A stretch of DNA of 64,000 nt from Eupeodes corollae (GCF_945859685.1 NC_079149.1:120315575-120379574); one strand, 5' to 3'; positions 1-13,690 are shown, counted from the first letter of the stretch. The notes: generated from the letters alone by a model not told the origin. Program-made: numbers and translations.

Positions 1-2044
1 AAATTGTCATATGCCCACGCTAAACCAAGGAGCCACTCAAAATACTTTTTCATAATAATTTTGAATGATACTCATATGTATGTATATCTGAACATACCAC
101 CCACTCAATATCTTTTATAGATACTTATTTATATACCTATCTACTGTACATAGCCGTTGGCCTAGGAAAAGATAGATACTTATCTCCATTTTTCTTTTCA
201 TAGGTAGATATAGACAGATATTCTGTTTTGCCGTCGCTATATCTTCTATTCGAATATTCACTCTATCTTATCTATACCTATTTTTTATTTTGACGAATGA
301 GAGATGGAATATGATTATATAAAATTATGAAACTGTAGATGGAGAAATAAATTAATTTTGTTTTCGGTTTCATCGAATAGAAAGCAAGAAACACACACAA
401 AAACACAAACGTACACATTCACGCACATAAATATTGTTACCAACAAAAAATAAATGATAACCTTTGAATAAGCAAAGTGTGGGGCGGCAAGTGTTTAGCA
501 CTACTCACAGAAAAAGAACACCAACAAAACAGAGGAGAAGACGAAGAAGAAAAAATTCGCTCCGCCTAACCTTGTCATAATTTTTTCAAGAATATGAAAG
601 AAAACTCAAACTGACTGTAAACTCAAAGAGCTATAAACGCTAAAGAGCCAAAGCCATCATCATCAGCGACAGCGAGACAGCAGCGTCAGCGACGAGCGAC
701 GGAACGAGCCGAGGAGCCGGTACAGACTTCAACGTTATACACAAGTGAGAAAGATACTTTTTGATTGTGTTTAGTTGAGATACAATTTTTCATGTGTTGT
801 TTTTGGATTTCTTATACTTTTTCCATTTTGCTCTTTTTTTCGTTTTGTTTGTTTATTTTTCTTTTCTTATGAGAATAAAAGAATGGGTGGGGATGGGGAA
901 AAAGAGATGTCTAGAAAAATTCTACTCAAATAGAGAAAGAAGATACAAAAGAAAGAGAAAAAAACGAAATTCTTTATTTTTGTTTCCTTTTTGAACTTCG
1001 AAAAACTCTTATACTGTTCGAATTTGAAACTCACCACTCTCTTCGATTTAACTTCTATCTCTTTGGTGTCTCTTTATTCGAAGTTCGAAAATTTGTATCT
1101 CAAAGATACTCGATTTGTTTTTGTTTTATTTTTTATTCGAATTTCAAAACTAAATTGATATGTAAATGGTGAGATGCTGATTTCCATCTGCCGGATAGGT
1201 TCTCACCACTTTATGGAATGATAATGTAGGTACTTTGTTGTTGGTAGTTGGATTTGAATAGAAAGGTATAGGAAAAAAGTGACTTTTGTCACGCGATATC
1301 TAACCTAATAGATGCCCACCTTTATCTATCTACCTGTTAGCTGAAGTTGAAGATTGAACTGTTGCCGGTGTCCGGTGTGTGGATTGTGTATATGGAATGC
1401 CAGCACCACTGGTACTGGTACTGATATTGCAACAATGACACTTATCTTCCCGTTTGTCGATAGGAATGACAACAAATTTAAGCCCCCATGTTGTTGTTTT
1501 GTTGCAGTGTGTTCACTTGCAGATTCCCCCCCAAAGTACAGACAACAACGAGAACGACTTCGATTACATCTATCTTGAAGGTGGTAGGATGGTTGCTTTT
1601 TTTTAGCTTTTTTGCAGAAAAGAGGGAAACTAACAGAAAATAAAAAGATTGAATGAAAATCCTTGGCTGCTCAGCCAGCGTCAGCCTTAGCGCTGCTGGC
1701 TGAGTAAGCTGCCGCTAATACGAGAAGAGAACACATCTGACTTGCGCGCGTTTGGGTTAGTTGTGTGCAAAGTACGGTTGGAGAGAGAATGAGCAGAGCA
1801 TGAGTTGAGAAATACTCGTGTGGCCGCCGCTTCGCTTCGTTTCGCTTTGTGTTGTGTCGTTGTCATCGTGTATCCTCGCTCGCTCGTTGTGTACGCGAAC
1901 GCGCATCCTTTTTTTGATTGTGTCTCACTGCCTCACTGGATCTCGAATCTGCGTCTCCGTCGTCCGTCGTCCGGACCCACTATGTAACTGTGTGTTGTTG
2001 TATATTTTTTTTGTTAGTCTGTTTTATGTGTTCGCCTCCTTTTT
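1..2044. other. Upstream AT-rich DNA, no gene
   Basis: No reading frame here looks like a conserved protein. The stretch mixes AT-rich DNA with short GC-richer islands, for example around 640-720 (CAGCGACAGCGAGACAG-like runs) and 1670-1900. The short open frames have simple, repeat-like composition and no recognisable domain. Lying upstream of the possible first exon of the spalt gene, it probably holds promoter-proximal regulatory DNA or an alternative 5' UTR. That role is inferred from position only. Confidence 0.5.
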
Positions 2045-2079
2045 ATATATATACGTGGTGTGTGTGTAGATACAGTTTA
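2045..2079 (+). promoter_or_regulatory. Candidate TATA-type core promoter
   Basis: A TATATATATA run starts at 2045. An initiator-like TACAGTTT follows with its A at 2074, a spacing of about 29 bp, as expected for a TATA/Inr promoter. A good splice donor lies 100 bp downstream at 2176. TATA-like strings are common in AT-rich DNA, so this is a weak call, supported only by the combined spacing of TATA, Inr and donor. Confidence 0.3.
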
Positions 2080-2175
2080 ATTCTTGACAGTCACTCAAAA
2101 AGAGTGTCTCGCTCGATTCTGGCCACCGCCGCAGCTGCAGTCACTGTAGCCGAATCAAATGAGAATTGGATAAAG
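2074..2175 (+). other. Possible non-coding first exon (5' UTR) of the spalt gene
   Basis: The segment is more GC-rich than its flanks and ends in AAAG followed by GTACGG, a good donor. Joined to the acceptor at 21668, the frame leading into the large exon has a TGA just upstream of the junction and no ATG after it. The exon would therefore be untranslated, and translation would begin inside the large exon. RNA evidence could show a different or additional first exon. Confidence 0.35.
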
Positions 2176-5058
2176 GTACGGAACGGGTACTACGAATGCG
2201 CTGGCTCTGGTATGTGTGATGTGAAGGTGGACAACGACGACGTCCTGCTCCACCTGCCCTTCCAGTTATAGAACTCAGCGCGGCGGAGTGTCTGCCTCAA
2301 ACCCAAAAACCTAAGGCGAAGGAGTAATTTTTGAATCCTCGTTGCCTCAATAACAAAATCAACCCCCAAAAAATTCTGAACTATCCACCACCCCAATTTG
2401 ACTCCCATCTGAAACTCCCTTGTTCAATTCAAATTTAGAGACACAAATAGAAATTCTTTGCCTTTTTGGAGGGTTTTAGGTTAGCTTCAAATCTACCTAT
2501 GGATGGTTATCTAGGTTCTTATTTTTGGTCCGCTCTCGCTCTCATCATCATTATCGTCAGCAGCACCAACTCCATCTAGACTGTTGTTGTTGGATTGGGT
2601 GGCAGTGGCGGAGGAGGCTTTAGCTTGACATAATCATAGAGTATCTATGCGTGTGTATTGGTGTTCTTTTTGTGTGTGTGTTTGTTTGGTTGGAAAATAT
2701 AGCGAATTCCATGTATCCATCCATATCTCGAAAAGTCGAATACGAAATCCATCGTTTCGCTTTTGCCAAAGTAAAGTACTCAAATAAAGCACGAGTATAA
2801 CGAGTACGAGTACAAGCGAAGCACACAAAAAGGAGACTCTTTTGCTCGCCGTCTACATCTCGTCGTTCGTTGTGTGTTCATCTTGTTGGTGTATTGTATA
2901 TGGTGCGCTCTTTCTCATTTACAGTTGTATCGAGCACGAGTACTACGGTACTACCTCTATACCAAACCAAAATGTTTTCCACACTGGTTTAAGTGTATCT
3001 ATCTTCTTTAGCAAAGCAAAGCAGTTTCAGGATATTTTGGTATTTTCGCAAAGAGGAAATTTTAGTATTTTTTTATATCCAAATAAGGATGACTATAGAA
3101 GGTGGTGACTTTTTTAACTACTTTGTCCGTTTGATATTATAATGCAGAGATGATGCACAGAACATAATAATAACTGCTACTTTATTTCTCTATTGTGCAA
3201 ATAAAATAACAAAAAAAAAAACAAATCATCTCTTTTTGTAGTTTTATCGTGTTTTAATTGTAAGTAGGTGAACAAGATTTTTATTTTATTGTATTGTTGT
3301 TCGCAAGGATATTTTTTTTGTTGATGTTTTTTTGTCAAACCGGGATATTATTGCATAAGTTAGCAGATTTAACGGTGTTTTGGTTTTAAATTTGTGTGAA
3401 TTTGAATCAGTTTTGACGATGATCCTTGATGTTTTCTCTTCGGGACAATGATTGTTTATTCTTAGGCTTAGTGTTTTCTTTGTGTTGGTGAAGGATTTTT
3501 AACAATGTGATTTTTTTCCGTCTATTAATTCAGATAACCTAAGTGCAATACCTATACGATATTCTTGATTTGTAATTTAACTAAAACAGAAACAAACATT
3601 TTAATACCATCACCAAAGTGCCGACGGTAAAAACGAATGAACTTTACTGTGTGAATGTGAATTTTAAATTAACCAAAATATAACGTATAACGGAAAGAAA
3701 AAACAAAAATAAAAATCGACTGTTTACAAATAGATAGAAAAAATAGATCTGAAAGGCGAAAGATACAAATTCAACACAATTTAATGGATAGTAGCTGAGA
3801 TTATTTGGAAGGTTCGTATGTTCAAATTTTAAGTCTATAATTTGGAAAAGAAATAATTTCTGACAAGGTAGAACAGGAACGAATATTTTTATATCCGTCC
3901 CTTAGATACGTCGTATCTTATTTTATGTTGTTATTTGCTAATGCATCTAGATAATGTTTTTTTTCTGCACAATCTGTGTACGTTTAATTAATAGGTTAAA
4001 CAGCTTTTACTTTTCTTCATAATGAATAATGGTTCTGTACAAGTAGAAACACTGGGAAAAAGCTCTTTAAAGGTTTTGGGAATATTTCCCTATCCTATTT
4101 TGACTGAACAACAAAATGACACAATTAAAAAAAATAGAAAGTGGATAAGTATATTTAGTAACCTTTTATTCGCACGTCTTCGCTATTTCTTATTTTTACT
4201 GACGAATTACTAAAAAGTACAATATGTGAATGATTTTTTGTTTTTAATAAAGCACAGATTTTGTTTTCTTATAAGGTATTTTTTCGTAATAGTTTTTTGA
4301 GACTGAGAATACTTCTTACCTCATAAGGTACACCAAAACTAGGTATGCATAGTAAAACAAAATTTTTCAAAGCGAATCATTTAATTTTTGTCTAATTTCG
4401 GTAAAAGAAATACCTATTAAAAAAGTCTGATAAGAAACAGTGGTCCAGTTTCCTCCTTCTCTTAATCCATACCTAGATAGGTACCTATTTCGTATACCTA
4501 TAACTATCATCATTAAAGAAATTTTGGAAAATATTTCACTGTGTAAATATATATTCCAATCTATTTTGCAATGTCTTAGGTTTACTTAGGTCAAACTATA
4601 ACACCTGTTAACACATTTGGACTTAAACAATAAGACTTGAAAAACCATTATTTTTTTTTCAATTTTAATTGTTTTTGTATTATTCATACATTTTGCATAT
4701 TTCGTTAGGCAAAACATATCAGCAAATATCGCCTTACAAGCTGACAAAATTCATTGTTTTGGAAATTTCAGAAACAGTAAGCGACTGTTTAAAATAATTT
4801 TCTTAAAGCGATTTATTCCAATAATGGCGACTGTACAGGGTTTTTGCTTTTTTTAAAGGTTAAAAGCTACTGTCTTTCTTTAATCATTGTATGATGTAGT
4901 GAATATTTATTTATTGCTATATTTATTACGTACCATTTTTGCCATACATTTATTTCTGGTCATATGGCCCACTTCTAAAGTGAAAAGTGTAAAATTTGAC
5001 TACACAATTCTCAGATAAGTAGTAATAAAAAAGTATCTAACTATGTATTATTAAAAAT

Positions 5059-5090
5059 TAAATTAATTAATTAATTAATTAATTAATTTA
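5059..5090. repeat. TTAA tetranucleotide microsatellite
   Basis: An uninterrupted run of AATT/TTAA units about 30 bp long, self-complementary by composition. It lies in otherwise unremarkable AT-rich intronic DNA. Confidence 0.9.
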
Positions 5091-5588
5091 ATACCTACTT
5101 AAATGTTAAAATCGAGCACTAAAAGATTTTTAAAACTGTTTGGGTGACCTTACTTCTTGAGCTCGTTTTAAAGTTAATTTAAAAATAGTAACCTTTTGTA
5201 TATGGAAAAATATTTATTATAAGCTAAAAGAAAACATATAAATTTAAATACAATATTATAAAACCTCATTAAAATATTTAATAATGTGCTACCTTACATG
5301 GATTAGAATTATATATATATTCTCATTCACCTTTATTAAAACAAGCATCAAAAACATGAATTAAAAATTCTCAATCTTTGGACTTTTTGCGATTTATTCC
5401 ACGATATGAAAGTTACTTAGATTTAGCAATTTGATTCAAGTCAGAAAATATTTTAAAATATAAGGACTTTTATGCTTTTAATTTATCACCAAGAAGTACA
5501 TAGATTTTATAATCTTAAATCGTTTTGTAAGAATGAAGTCTTAAACTTAAAGGTAAAACATCTTAAATAAAATATTAACATTTAAATG

Positions 5589-5735
5589 CTAATTTTGTTT
5601 TCTATTTTGTGCATGTGTTGGTCTATATTTGTATTATTTTTTACTAACAACTAACACATGCACTTATGATGAGCCTCTGATCGTAGTTTGACGCTTGCTA
5701 TAAGCTTACTACCTTTTGAAATTTTGAAGTGTAAA
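5589..5735 (+). repeat. Dispersed repeat, copy 1 (possible LINE 3' end)
   Basis: This segment matches the reverse complement of about 45865-45990. Shared blocks include TTTTGTGCATGTGTTGG-like, AACAACTAACACATGCACTT-like and CTTATGATGAGCCTCTGATC-like strings, and a tail around CTTACTATAAGCT. At 45.9 kb the matching copy sits directly beside the 3' side of a minus-strand LINE fragment. Both copies may therefore be the 3' UTR of one LINE family, this one being a 5'-truncated solo tail. The repeat relation is visible; the LINE assignment is inferred. Confidence 0.6.
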
Positions 5736-8329
5736 CATTTGAATTGATGAATTTACCTCATAACCCTTTTGTTGCTTTCAAAACATGCCAACAAGACCTT
5801 ATATTTCTGTTTCAATATATTTCTTCTTACTAATGTTTATGATGATGATTGCTTTAAAAATGCTCATTCAAGTAGGCATACAATGATTATGATTATGAAA
5901 ATATAATATTTGTATTTTCTTTAATTTCAAACACTCTTAAACCAAGAGAGAGCTTAAAAGATTCAATTTTATTACTCAAAATATCTTCTTTCATTTTAAT
6001 TTAAAAATATTAAACTAAAACATTTAATTTATCATTCTCTAAGCAAATTTGTGCAAGAGCCTAGTCTTTTCTTCAACTAACAATCACTTCTTCTTTAAAT
6101 TTAATAAAAATATCCTTAATCCTTACGGTATCAAAATAATTTAAATTTTGAAATTTAAAAATTTAATATACGTTTTTGCAGGTAGATATATTAAGTATCA
6201 GTGCATATTGTGTTAATACAAATGCATATAATATTATTTAACTTTAAGTACATTTATTTAATTTTCATAAAATCAAAAACAAAATTATCTCAGCTTTTGC
6301 GCAAACATTAATTAATATGAACATTTCGGGGTCCATTTCTTATCAAAAACGATTTAGGTAGGTACCTCGAATTTGCGTGCATTATTTTTAGCATTAATTA
6401 TGCATCCCAAACGACCAAAGAAGACGACGATGGACGATATACAAAAATGAAAAATAACTCAAGAAAGAAGGAATGAAAACAGAAAATTATAAAAAAAAGA
6501 AACAACGCGATTATATCCCTTAAATGTCGTGAATTTCGAGGCATAACCAGATATAAACATACACATAAATATATTTACTTTAATTCTCCTGAGGGATTTA
6601 CTGTATTCGGTCATACATTTTTAACTTCCATACATACAAGTAGGGTATGTCTGTTCAGCTCATATATATGAAATATCTTATAAGTTGGTTATACATAAGG
6701 AATCTTGTGTAAAATAAGGACTACTTCTTCGTGAGTACCATGATGTTATAAGTGCAATCACTCCTCTTTTAATAAGTTCCAAACCTGATTTTTAAATTCT
6801 GCAATATACTTTACGAAGAAGATTTATGCAAACATGTATGTCAATTGTTAATATTTATAAGAATCTGATATTTATGAAAGAAGACAAAGAACAAATTATA
6901 AAGACTATGTTTAATTTTTAAGAGAAAATAGAAATCAAATTATGTGTTCTTGAAACATTATAGATCACGAAAAGTTATCAGTTTTCTTAAATTGTAAAAT
7001 ACTAATTCCCTTCTATATTAAACCTGGAAAAAAGTATAAGCGCTTACAGTTCGATAAAAAAAACTTAGCAAACGAACCTAAATCACAAGAAAGGAACTAT
7101 TACTTTTAATGTCAGAAACTTAGATGTAAGAAACTACTAAAAGTAAATGTAGCCATTTTCTATTTGAAGATGCTTAAATCACTTAAAATTTACAACATAT
7201 TCCTTTAGCTTCTTACAATGGCATTAATATTTTCATACATTGTTTAAAGTTGTACTCCAAACTCCAATGTTAAGCTAATAGGAGTTACATTTTTATATTG
7301 TGTCACATTTCATTGAATCAATGAAAAAATTCATTAAAGTAAACATTTTTGTAATTAAATTTAAAATGTAAAGCATATTGAAGTTTTGAATGCCTAAATA
7401 TAGATAGTGGAGAAAATATGAATATGCATAATTTGGCAATCGCAAATTACGTCAGAAAAAATTAAGCCAGATAGTGTCATAAAAAACAAGTCTGATAATT
7501 AATTAGTGTAGAACTTTTTAATTCTTCTATGAAAAATAGTCTGGTATACGACCTGTCTTTAGATATTACAAAATATTGACAACAACATTTATGTGGAATG
7601 AAACAACTTTGAAGTCTATATCTTTCTTCGTTTTGAAGATATTTAAGTTCAAAGAAGTTTTCGTACTTTTTATTTGAAGTCGATATCTCGTTTTGTTCTT
7701 AAGATGTTGCCGATGAAAAAAAAATCAACATTTTTAATTCGACAAATTGAACTCATTAAATGTATCCAGAAGAAATTACGCCAGTTCGCATTTTTTCTAT
7801 AAATTTCTGTAAACGGAAACAGCTTTAGATATTACTTGAAACTATAAATATCTGGACAATATTTCATTTTGCTGCCTCTTTCTGATCTGGTACATTTTCT
7901 AACGTTTTCATCTTATTTTCTAAAAAAAATCAATTTGAAGAAGAAAATAATTTTGTCGTAACGCAATTAAAGGGACACGACTTAAAATTTTTAAGATGAG
8001 CAAAAATCAACTACAGCAATATTTCTGTACTAAATTTCAAGATCTTAGCTCGAATTGAAGTCAATAACGAGTCGGACCAAACAAAAAATACGTAAACGTT
8101 TGTGATGAACTAAATGAATACATTTGTAAATATAAGCGCTTTAATAAGCTAGTAATTTTATTGGATGAAAGAAACAAATTGGCTAATGAACTGCTTTATT
8201 AAATCACTAAAACTTAATTAATCCTCAGCTGAATTTTAAATAAAACAAAAAACATTGTTTCATTTAAATCCTACATATCCACGCGTTCATTTCACACTTT
8301 TAATAATACAACGTCATATTTATGAAATC

Positions 8330-9300
8330 ATTTGTCAAACAATTGCATCAGTTTATCGCTTTTTCCACCTCTCTCGTTTGCTGCTGCCCACTTACTCAAT
8401 ATCATATTAGACACTTCAAATCAACTCAATACCTTCAATATCTATCTTCAAAATCGTATACCTATGTATTTATAGCACATTCACACGCATCATGAATTAT
8501 CAAAGTCAAATAGAAGATCCATAACTAATGGTAAATCGTTATACTATGTAGGTATCTTCAAATGTAAACAGAGATGCGGTCTTCTTCTGAAGAGTACTTT
8601 ACTTATATCCAGCAATCACCTTTTGGAAACATGAATTTTCAAAATTGTAAATCTTCAGAGAAGCTAAAAACCATTGGGGGTGGATTGGATATTCTCCATC
8701 ATACATAAAGATATTTTACTTTTGATATCAATCTATTAAATTCTTTTTTATCTAATGGGATGATGATGCTGTTAGGTGAGGAAAAAATACAAATAAGTCT
8801 GGTAAGACCTTAACACAGCCACCGTCTGGAGTCCGCCGCTTGTTAAAGTTTCTTGGTTCTTGCACATCACGTCAGCAAGTATAAAGTATATTATGTTTAC
8901 GATTATGTATGAAAATGTATCTCATTCATTCAATATTTATCTACACACTTACATCTGTGGGCATAAATTCAAATAATTGGCGTTAAGATATAAATTCATA
9001 AAGCAATATCCCTTCTTGGCGCTATAAAATTTATATACATACATATATACTCCTTCCGCCCTCCACCATCACATCGCATTGATCGCATATAGCCCACCAC
9101 CCGTCTTTAATTTTTCTTGGTGTAGGTATAAAGTTTATGATCGCTCTCTTGCGATTGTTTGTTGGGAAAACAACCATCCATCGTTGTTTCTCGTTTATTA
9201 AAGTAAAATTAATTTTATTTTTGGCTGATTGATTCATATAAAATATGTATATACGAGTACACAATCTTAATCTCAATCCAAATTCAAATCCACGCGAGTC
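8330..9300. promoter_or_regulatory. Candidate intronic regulatory island
   Basis: The stretch has more balanced base composition and less low-complexity sequence than the surrounding intron, for example at 8810-8880 and 9050-9190. It has no coding signature: the minus-strand open frame at 9031-9303 shows no recognisable domain. Regulatory function is inferred only from composition and position inside a developmental regulator. Confidence 0.2.
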
Positions 9301-10979
9301 CACAAATTTTCGTTTTCAATTAAATTGCATTTTTAGTGGATTAATTTTTGTGTGTATAGATAAATGATTTTTTAAAAATGTTAATGTTCTTTTTTTCTTG
9401 TTGGTATCATTAAATTGAATGTTCCTTTGATTTTTCATCAATTGCGATTATAAGAATGTTAAATTAATTGCGGTTTATAGAAAAATAGAATAATTGATTG
9501 AAATTGATAGCCCATTCATCTTCGAAAATAAGAACTTTAGAAAATTTGTGTACCCTACCAACGTTATGGATGTGCAATATTTAAAAAAATTAGTTGTACA
9601 TTTATGGAGAGAACTGTCTGGCAATCTACATGACCTGGTAATATATTATTATTTCATCAATTTCAAGCTTTATTTTTTAAGGCGATTGAGAGCATAACAT
9701 TTGAAGTTTATTCCTTTGCAAGAATGAAGTTGAATGTTGTCTTTTTAGAAGCAGAGAATTTGAAGTTTAAATGAATTACAGGAAATAAATTTGGTAATAT
9801 TTATTGACTAAGACATCCGTACACATAATATTAATTCGAAGCAACCGTACACAAAAATTTTTTGTATATCACTCACTTGCCTTTTAAACATAAACTACGT
9901 TGAACCTATAGGTGAAAGAGCCTCTTTCAAAACGTACCTGCTGAGCGAAGTTCTAAATTGACTGCCTACAGTGAAATTTAGTTTAAGAGTCGTTCTTTAC
10001 TTGGCCGTACCATTTTAACTAAAATTGCTCTATACTCCGTCGATTCTTCGAAGAACCCTGAACGACTTAGAATGACTCTTGTCCGTTTTCAGTCTGGACT
10101 CATTTTGCATTCAAACGCATCATCAAATTTGATCGATTCAAACAGAATTCACCAAATAAAAGGTTGGAAAATATATCCCTCTCGCCTTTTTGTCTTTTGA
10201 ATTTCGAGGCTATGTATACAAAGCGCTACAGTGCTACGAATCTGGTAATACTATACATCATTTGAAAGGCTAGAGAAATGTTTCGTGAGATTATCGTGTT
10301 TTGGGGGATGGTACTTTATCACTTCGAACCGCGTAGTAATGGTTTCGACGATTCAGAGCCGCTGAAAATGTTTGTATTTTTTTATGTGGCTCTTTGCAAA
10401 GTGTGATAGCAAAGAAGTTACGAAAATATGGAACATAAAATAACGAGCGGATAAAGTTCTAATTTTCAACTAACAAATAAGAGCTGTTTGTCAAAACATG
10501 TATCTCTTAAAAATATTAGGATTATGTTCTTTTTTAGCAGTTTTTGGCTTTCAAATTAACGTAGCATTAAAAACATAGAAAATATTGCAAAGATAAAATT
10601 GATATTCTCATCAAAATTTATTCCGAAAACCATACAAACAAAGAATTTTGTTTATTTGATGGGTTTCGATGATAAAGTAATTCCAAAAATGGGACACAAA
10701 AAACATAGAAAATATAGAAAAAGAGCTTTTTTATTTTTCCAACATTTACCGTTAAAAATGGATTATTTTAAAATATTTTTTTGTAATTCAGTTAACCCCA
10801 TTTTCAAGACACTGTATAAAAATAAATATAGAAAACATTGCAGAAATTCTCATCATAATTATTTTAGGGCAAATCTAAAAAAATTACTCTTGCTAACCTC
10901 TGTTTCTTTGCGCTAAGAAAGCAATTGAGTAGCAAATACCTCTCTTGAGCGACCAAAGTAGCGCTATACGTGTGATCTA

Positions 10980-11335
10980 CGGTCCCGTCCGTATGCATAG
11001 AACGTGAATGGAGCAGAAGATGGAACGACGATCTCTATGGGCTGTACAGCGACGTTGAGGTAAAAGTCTAACGACTAAGAAGGCTAGGTCACGTAGAGCG
11101 CATGGAAACTAATGCTCCGGCTCGGAAAGTATTCGAATCCACACCCACAGGACAGCGCAATAGAGGAAGACCGCGAACAAGTGGAAACCGCCCTCACTCA
11201 ACTTGGAGTGCGCAACTGGCTAGGGGCCGTGCTAGATGGAAAATATTGTTGCTTGACGGTTTTGGTTTGTTGGTTCAAAAAGGATCTTAAGTAAGTCGAA
11301 GTAAGCATAAGTAAATTCAATAAAATTGGGATTTA
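10980..11335 (+). mobile_element. 3' fragment of a non-LTR retrotransposon (RTE/CR1-like)
   Basis: Translation reads WNDDLYGLYSDVEV, then a stop, then RLRRLGHVERM and RKVFESTPTGQRNRGRPR. After a frameshift it continues LTQLGVRNW. This order (short LYG-like motif, LGHVxRM, GRRxRGRPR, then LGVxNW) is the typical C-terminal tail of insect endonuclease-reverse transcriptase ORF2 proteins. The stop at about 11070 and the frameshift near 11180 show it is dead. It is followed by AGTAAG/AAGTAAGCATAAG-like short repeats, as often found at the 3' end of such elements. The clade is uncertain. Confidence 0.8.
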
Positions 11336-12289
11336 ACTTGCTTCGGGGTTAAGAAGAAAAGATAAACAAAAATATAACAAATAATTCTTAAATGTCACAT
11401 CTAATTCACGGCTTAAACAGTTTATTATCAAAACATAATATTTTCAATGTAAGACTTGGTAAACCCTTTGAAGGGGATGCAAAACTATCAAAATAAAAAT
11501 ATACAAAACATGTAATATCCACTCTAGTTTATTAATGTTTCAGCGCCATTGAATAGGTTGATATAATTTAAAACATTGTTCCATACAATCCTTAACAATA
11601 TTCTCTATTACTATACCCTCTATAAATATAATTATCTCCGACATTTTTAATACATGAATTTTAAACAAAACTTAAGTGTTGCTGACAACCTACGAATGTA
11701 GTTCATCTCCTTTCAATTAAAATACATTTTTGTTTTGACTTCAACACCAGACGTGTGCATCTTAGCATCATCATCATCATCATCTCAAGAAAAAAAAAAA
11801 CACAAAAAAGAAAGAAAAAATAAAAACAATCTCAAAAAGAAAACAAAAATAAGATGATAAAGAACATCAGGGAATGCATCAAAAAAAAAACTTTGATCTA
11901 AATGGGCTACTAATTTGTATCTAAATTGAGAACTTTACCGTGAAAATGCTTTCTCTCCAAAAGGCCTAAACATAGTTTTTATTTTTAGTTTGAACTTTCT
12001 ATGTTTTTTTTTTTTAAATTTTGTTAAATACAAAAAAGTTACGTATATATTTATAAACTTTTGAACATTTCAAAACATAAGCACACAAAAAAAATAGGAC
12101 AAAACATTCATGTCACACATCTTCAATTTTGACAAAACCATTGCTTTATACGAGTGAACGATACATCAGAGGATGAGGATTAAAACTAAGATACACAAAT
12201 TCTCCTGCTGGTCCAGAAAAACAAAAATAATTTATATTTAAATAATCACTTTAAAGAAGAAGAAACAAAATTTAAAGATACAAAAATTG

Positions 12290-12680
12290 ACTTTGGCACA
12301 TGCTTTCAGAGCTCAATTCAAGTGTGTTCCATGATGACACCTGTCATCGTAATTGTACCCGGGGGAGAGAAATATAATTTTGACTAAGAAATGTCAAACA
12401 TGACAACACACCACACATCCACTTCTCACATGAAAGCCATCAGCAGAGTGCCAGCGTCAGCATCTTACCATCTCAGCATCCCAGCATTTAGCTTAAGCGT
12501 TCATCATCAGCGAGTGCATATATTATAGAAGTCATTTGCAAGATCATTTTGGAAATGGAGTGCTTCCGGTTAGGTTTATTAGGTAAAAATACTTTGAGAT
12601 AATTCATTTCAAAAGTTGCGCCCTTAGGGTGTGTTATGGTATGGTGTGCTGTGGTGTGGCGTGAATTTGGTTGTTGATGC
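12290..12680. promoter_or_regulatory. Candidate intronic regulatory island
   Basis: A stretch of mixed composition with repeated CAGC/CATC-rich words (12430-12500), set in AT-rich intron. It has no coding signature. It is proposed as possible cis-regulatory DNA on composition alone. Confidence 0.2.
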
Positions 12681-13024
12681 ATAACAAAAAGAAAAAATAA
12701 AGAAGTTACATGTGTTGCTTTTTGAGATATTTAATGTTTGCCGATGTTGAATTTAATAATTTGAAAGTAAAAGTATAAAAATATGATATTAAGTAGGTCT
12801 TGAGTACTTCTCAACTTGACAGTTGTATTGATCAATTTGGTTCTGTTTCTGCTTTTTCCGCTTCTTAAGTTATGTAAAAGTTGAAGTAAACCAAAGTCTT
12901 AACCAAAAAATCCAAGCTTTATACTACATTTTGAAGAAAATTTTAGAATCGTCAGAAAATAAAAAGAAGCCTGTCGTCTTTTATTAAAGTTTAACAGGAT
13001 ATTAATATCGACGTTTTATGAGAG

Positions 13025-13690
13025 CTACAAAATTTGAAGACAAAATCTTTCTTTTTTCTCATAATACTTGAGTCGAAAACAGTTTTTTATAATTTTGTTC
13101 AGTTGTTATTACTTTCGTGTTTCTTTAAAAAAATAACCAGAAGGTAAAAACAACAAGGAATATAATAAAATAAGTTTAATTTCAACAAAACTTTTCGTTC
13201 CCGAGATTTTTAGTCGAAAACCAATTTTTACTAATTTTAGTAGCATATTTTGAAAGTTTTTATTTCTTATAAGAAAAATACAAATATAAACAAACAAAAA
13301 TTAGGTGGCGCAACAGTCCGTTTAAAACTATAAGGCCTAGTGACTTACAACTCTAAACTATTTCTGTGTGCAAGTAATTGCAGGGATGGAGGGGACCTAC
13401 AATTTATACTTATGCCGAATCCAAACGGCTGATTTCAGCAAGCACTTTTCATGACACTTGGAGAATTTGTCAATTCCTCGTAAGATGCAGTACCCGTGAA
13501 ATAAATTTCAGGTTGCACAGGCAGGGATTGAACCCAAAACCTCTAGGGTGACAGTCCAACTTACTAACTATCATGTTACGGGTTATCTTATGTTAACAAC
13601 AAAATTTTGAATAGAATAAAATTCTTATAAATTAATACATTCAATATCTTTCAAATTATTCTCGAGACAATCAGTTCTTGCATCAGTTTT
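13025..13690 (-). repeat. Reiterated AT-rich repeat family, minus-strand copy split by a SINE
   Basis: Words such as TTGAGTCGAAAA and CAATTTTTACTAA are reverse complements of the reiterated unit seen on the + strand at 31.6-32.6 and 59.8-61.5 kb (unit hallmark TTGATTTTCGACTCAAATAT). The copy continues to about 13302, is interrupted by a tRNA-derived SINE, and resumes weakly to about 13690. No coding potential is visible. Confidence 0.65.
13304..13583 (-). mobile_element. tRNA-derived SINE, copy 1
   Basis: On the minus strand the element starts with a tRNA-like head. It has an A-box-like ACATGATAGTTAG and a B-box GGGTTCAATCCC about 35 bp later. A body follows that contains the hairpin-like GCCGTTTGGATTCGGC, and it ends with AACGGACTGTTGCGCCACC. 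It matches the copies at 61010-61332 and 18933-19123 through most of its length. Divergence from the 61-kb copy and unclear target duplications suggest an old insertion. It sits inside the reiterated AT-rich repeat. Confidence 0.85.

Noticed and set aside
794..994. Open frames in the first 3 kb
   Set aside because: Low-complexity Phe/Lys or Arg-rich translations with no domain and no start or splice context; they reflect T-rich and A-rich runs.
11760..11790. CAT trinucleotide run as a coding repeat
   Set aside because: Short simple repeat inside intron with no open frame around it.
13304..13583. tRNA gene at the A/B boxes
   Set aside because: The boxes are degenerate and belong to a repeated 280-320 bp element; no cloverleaf with matching acceptor stem is apparent.
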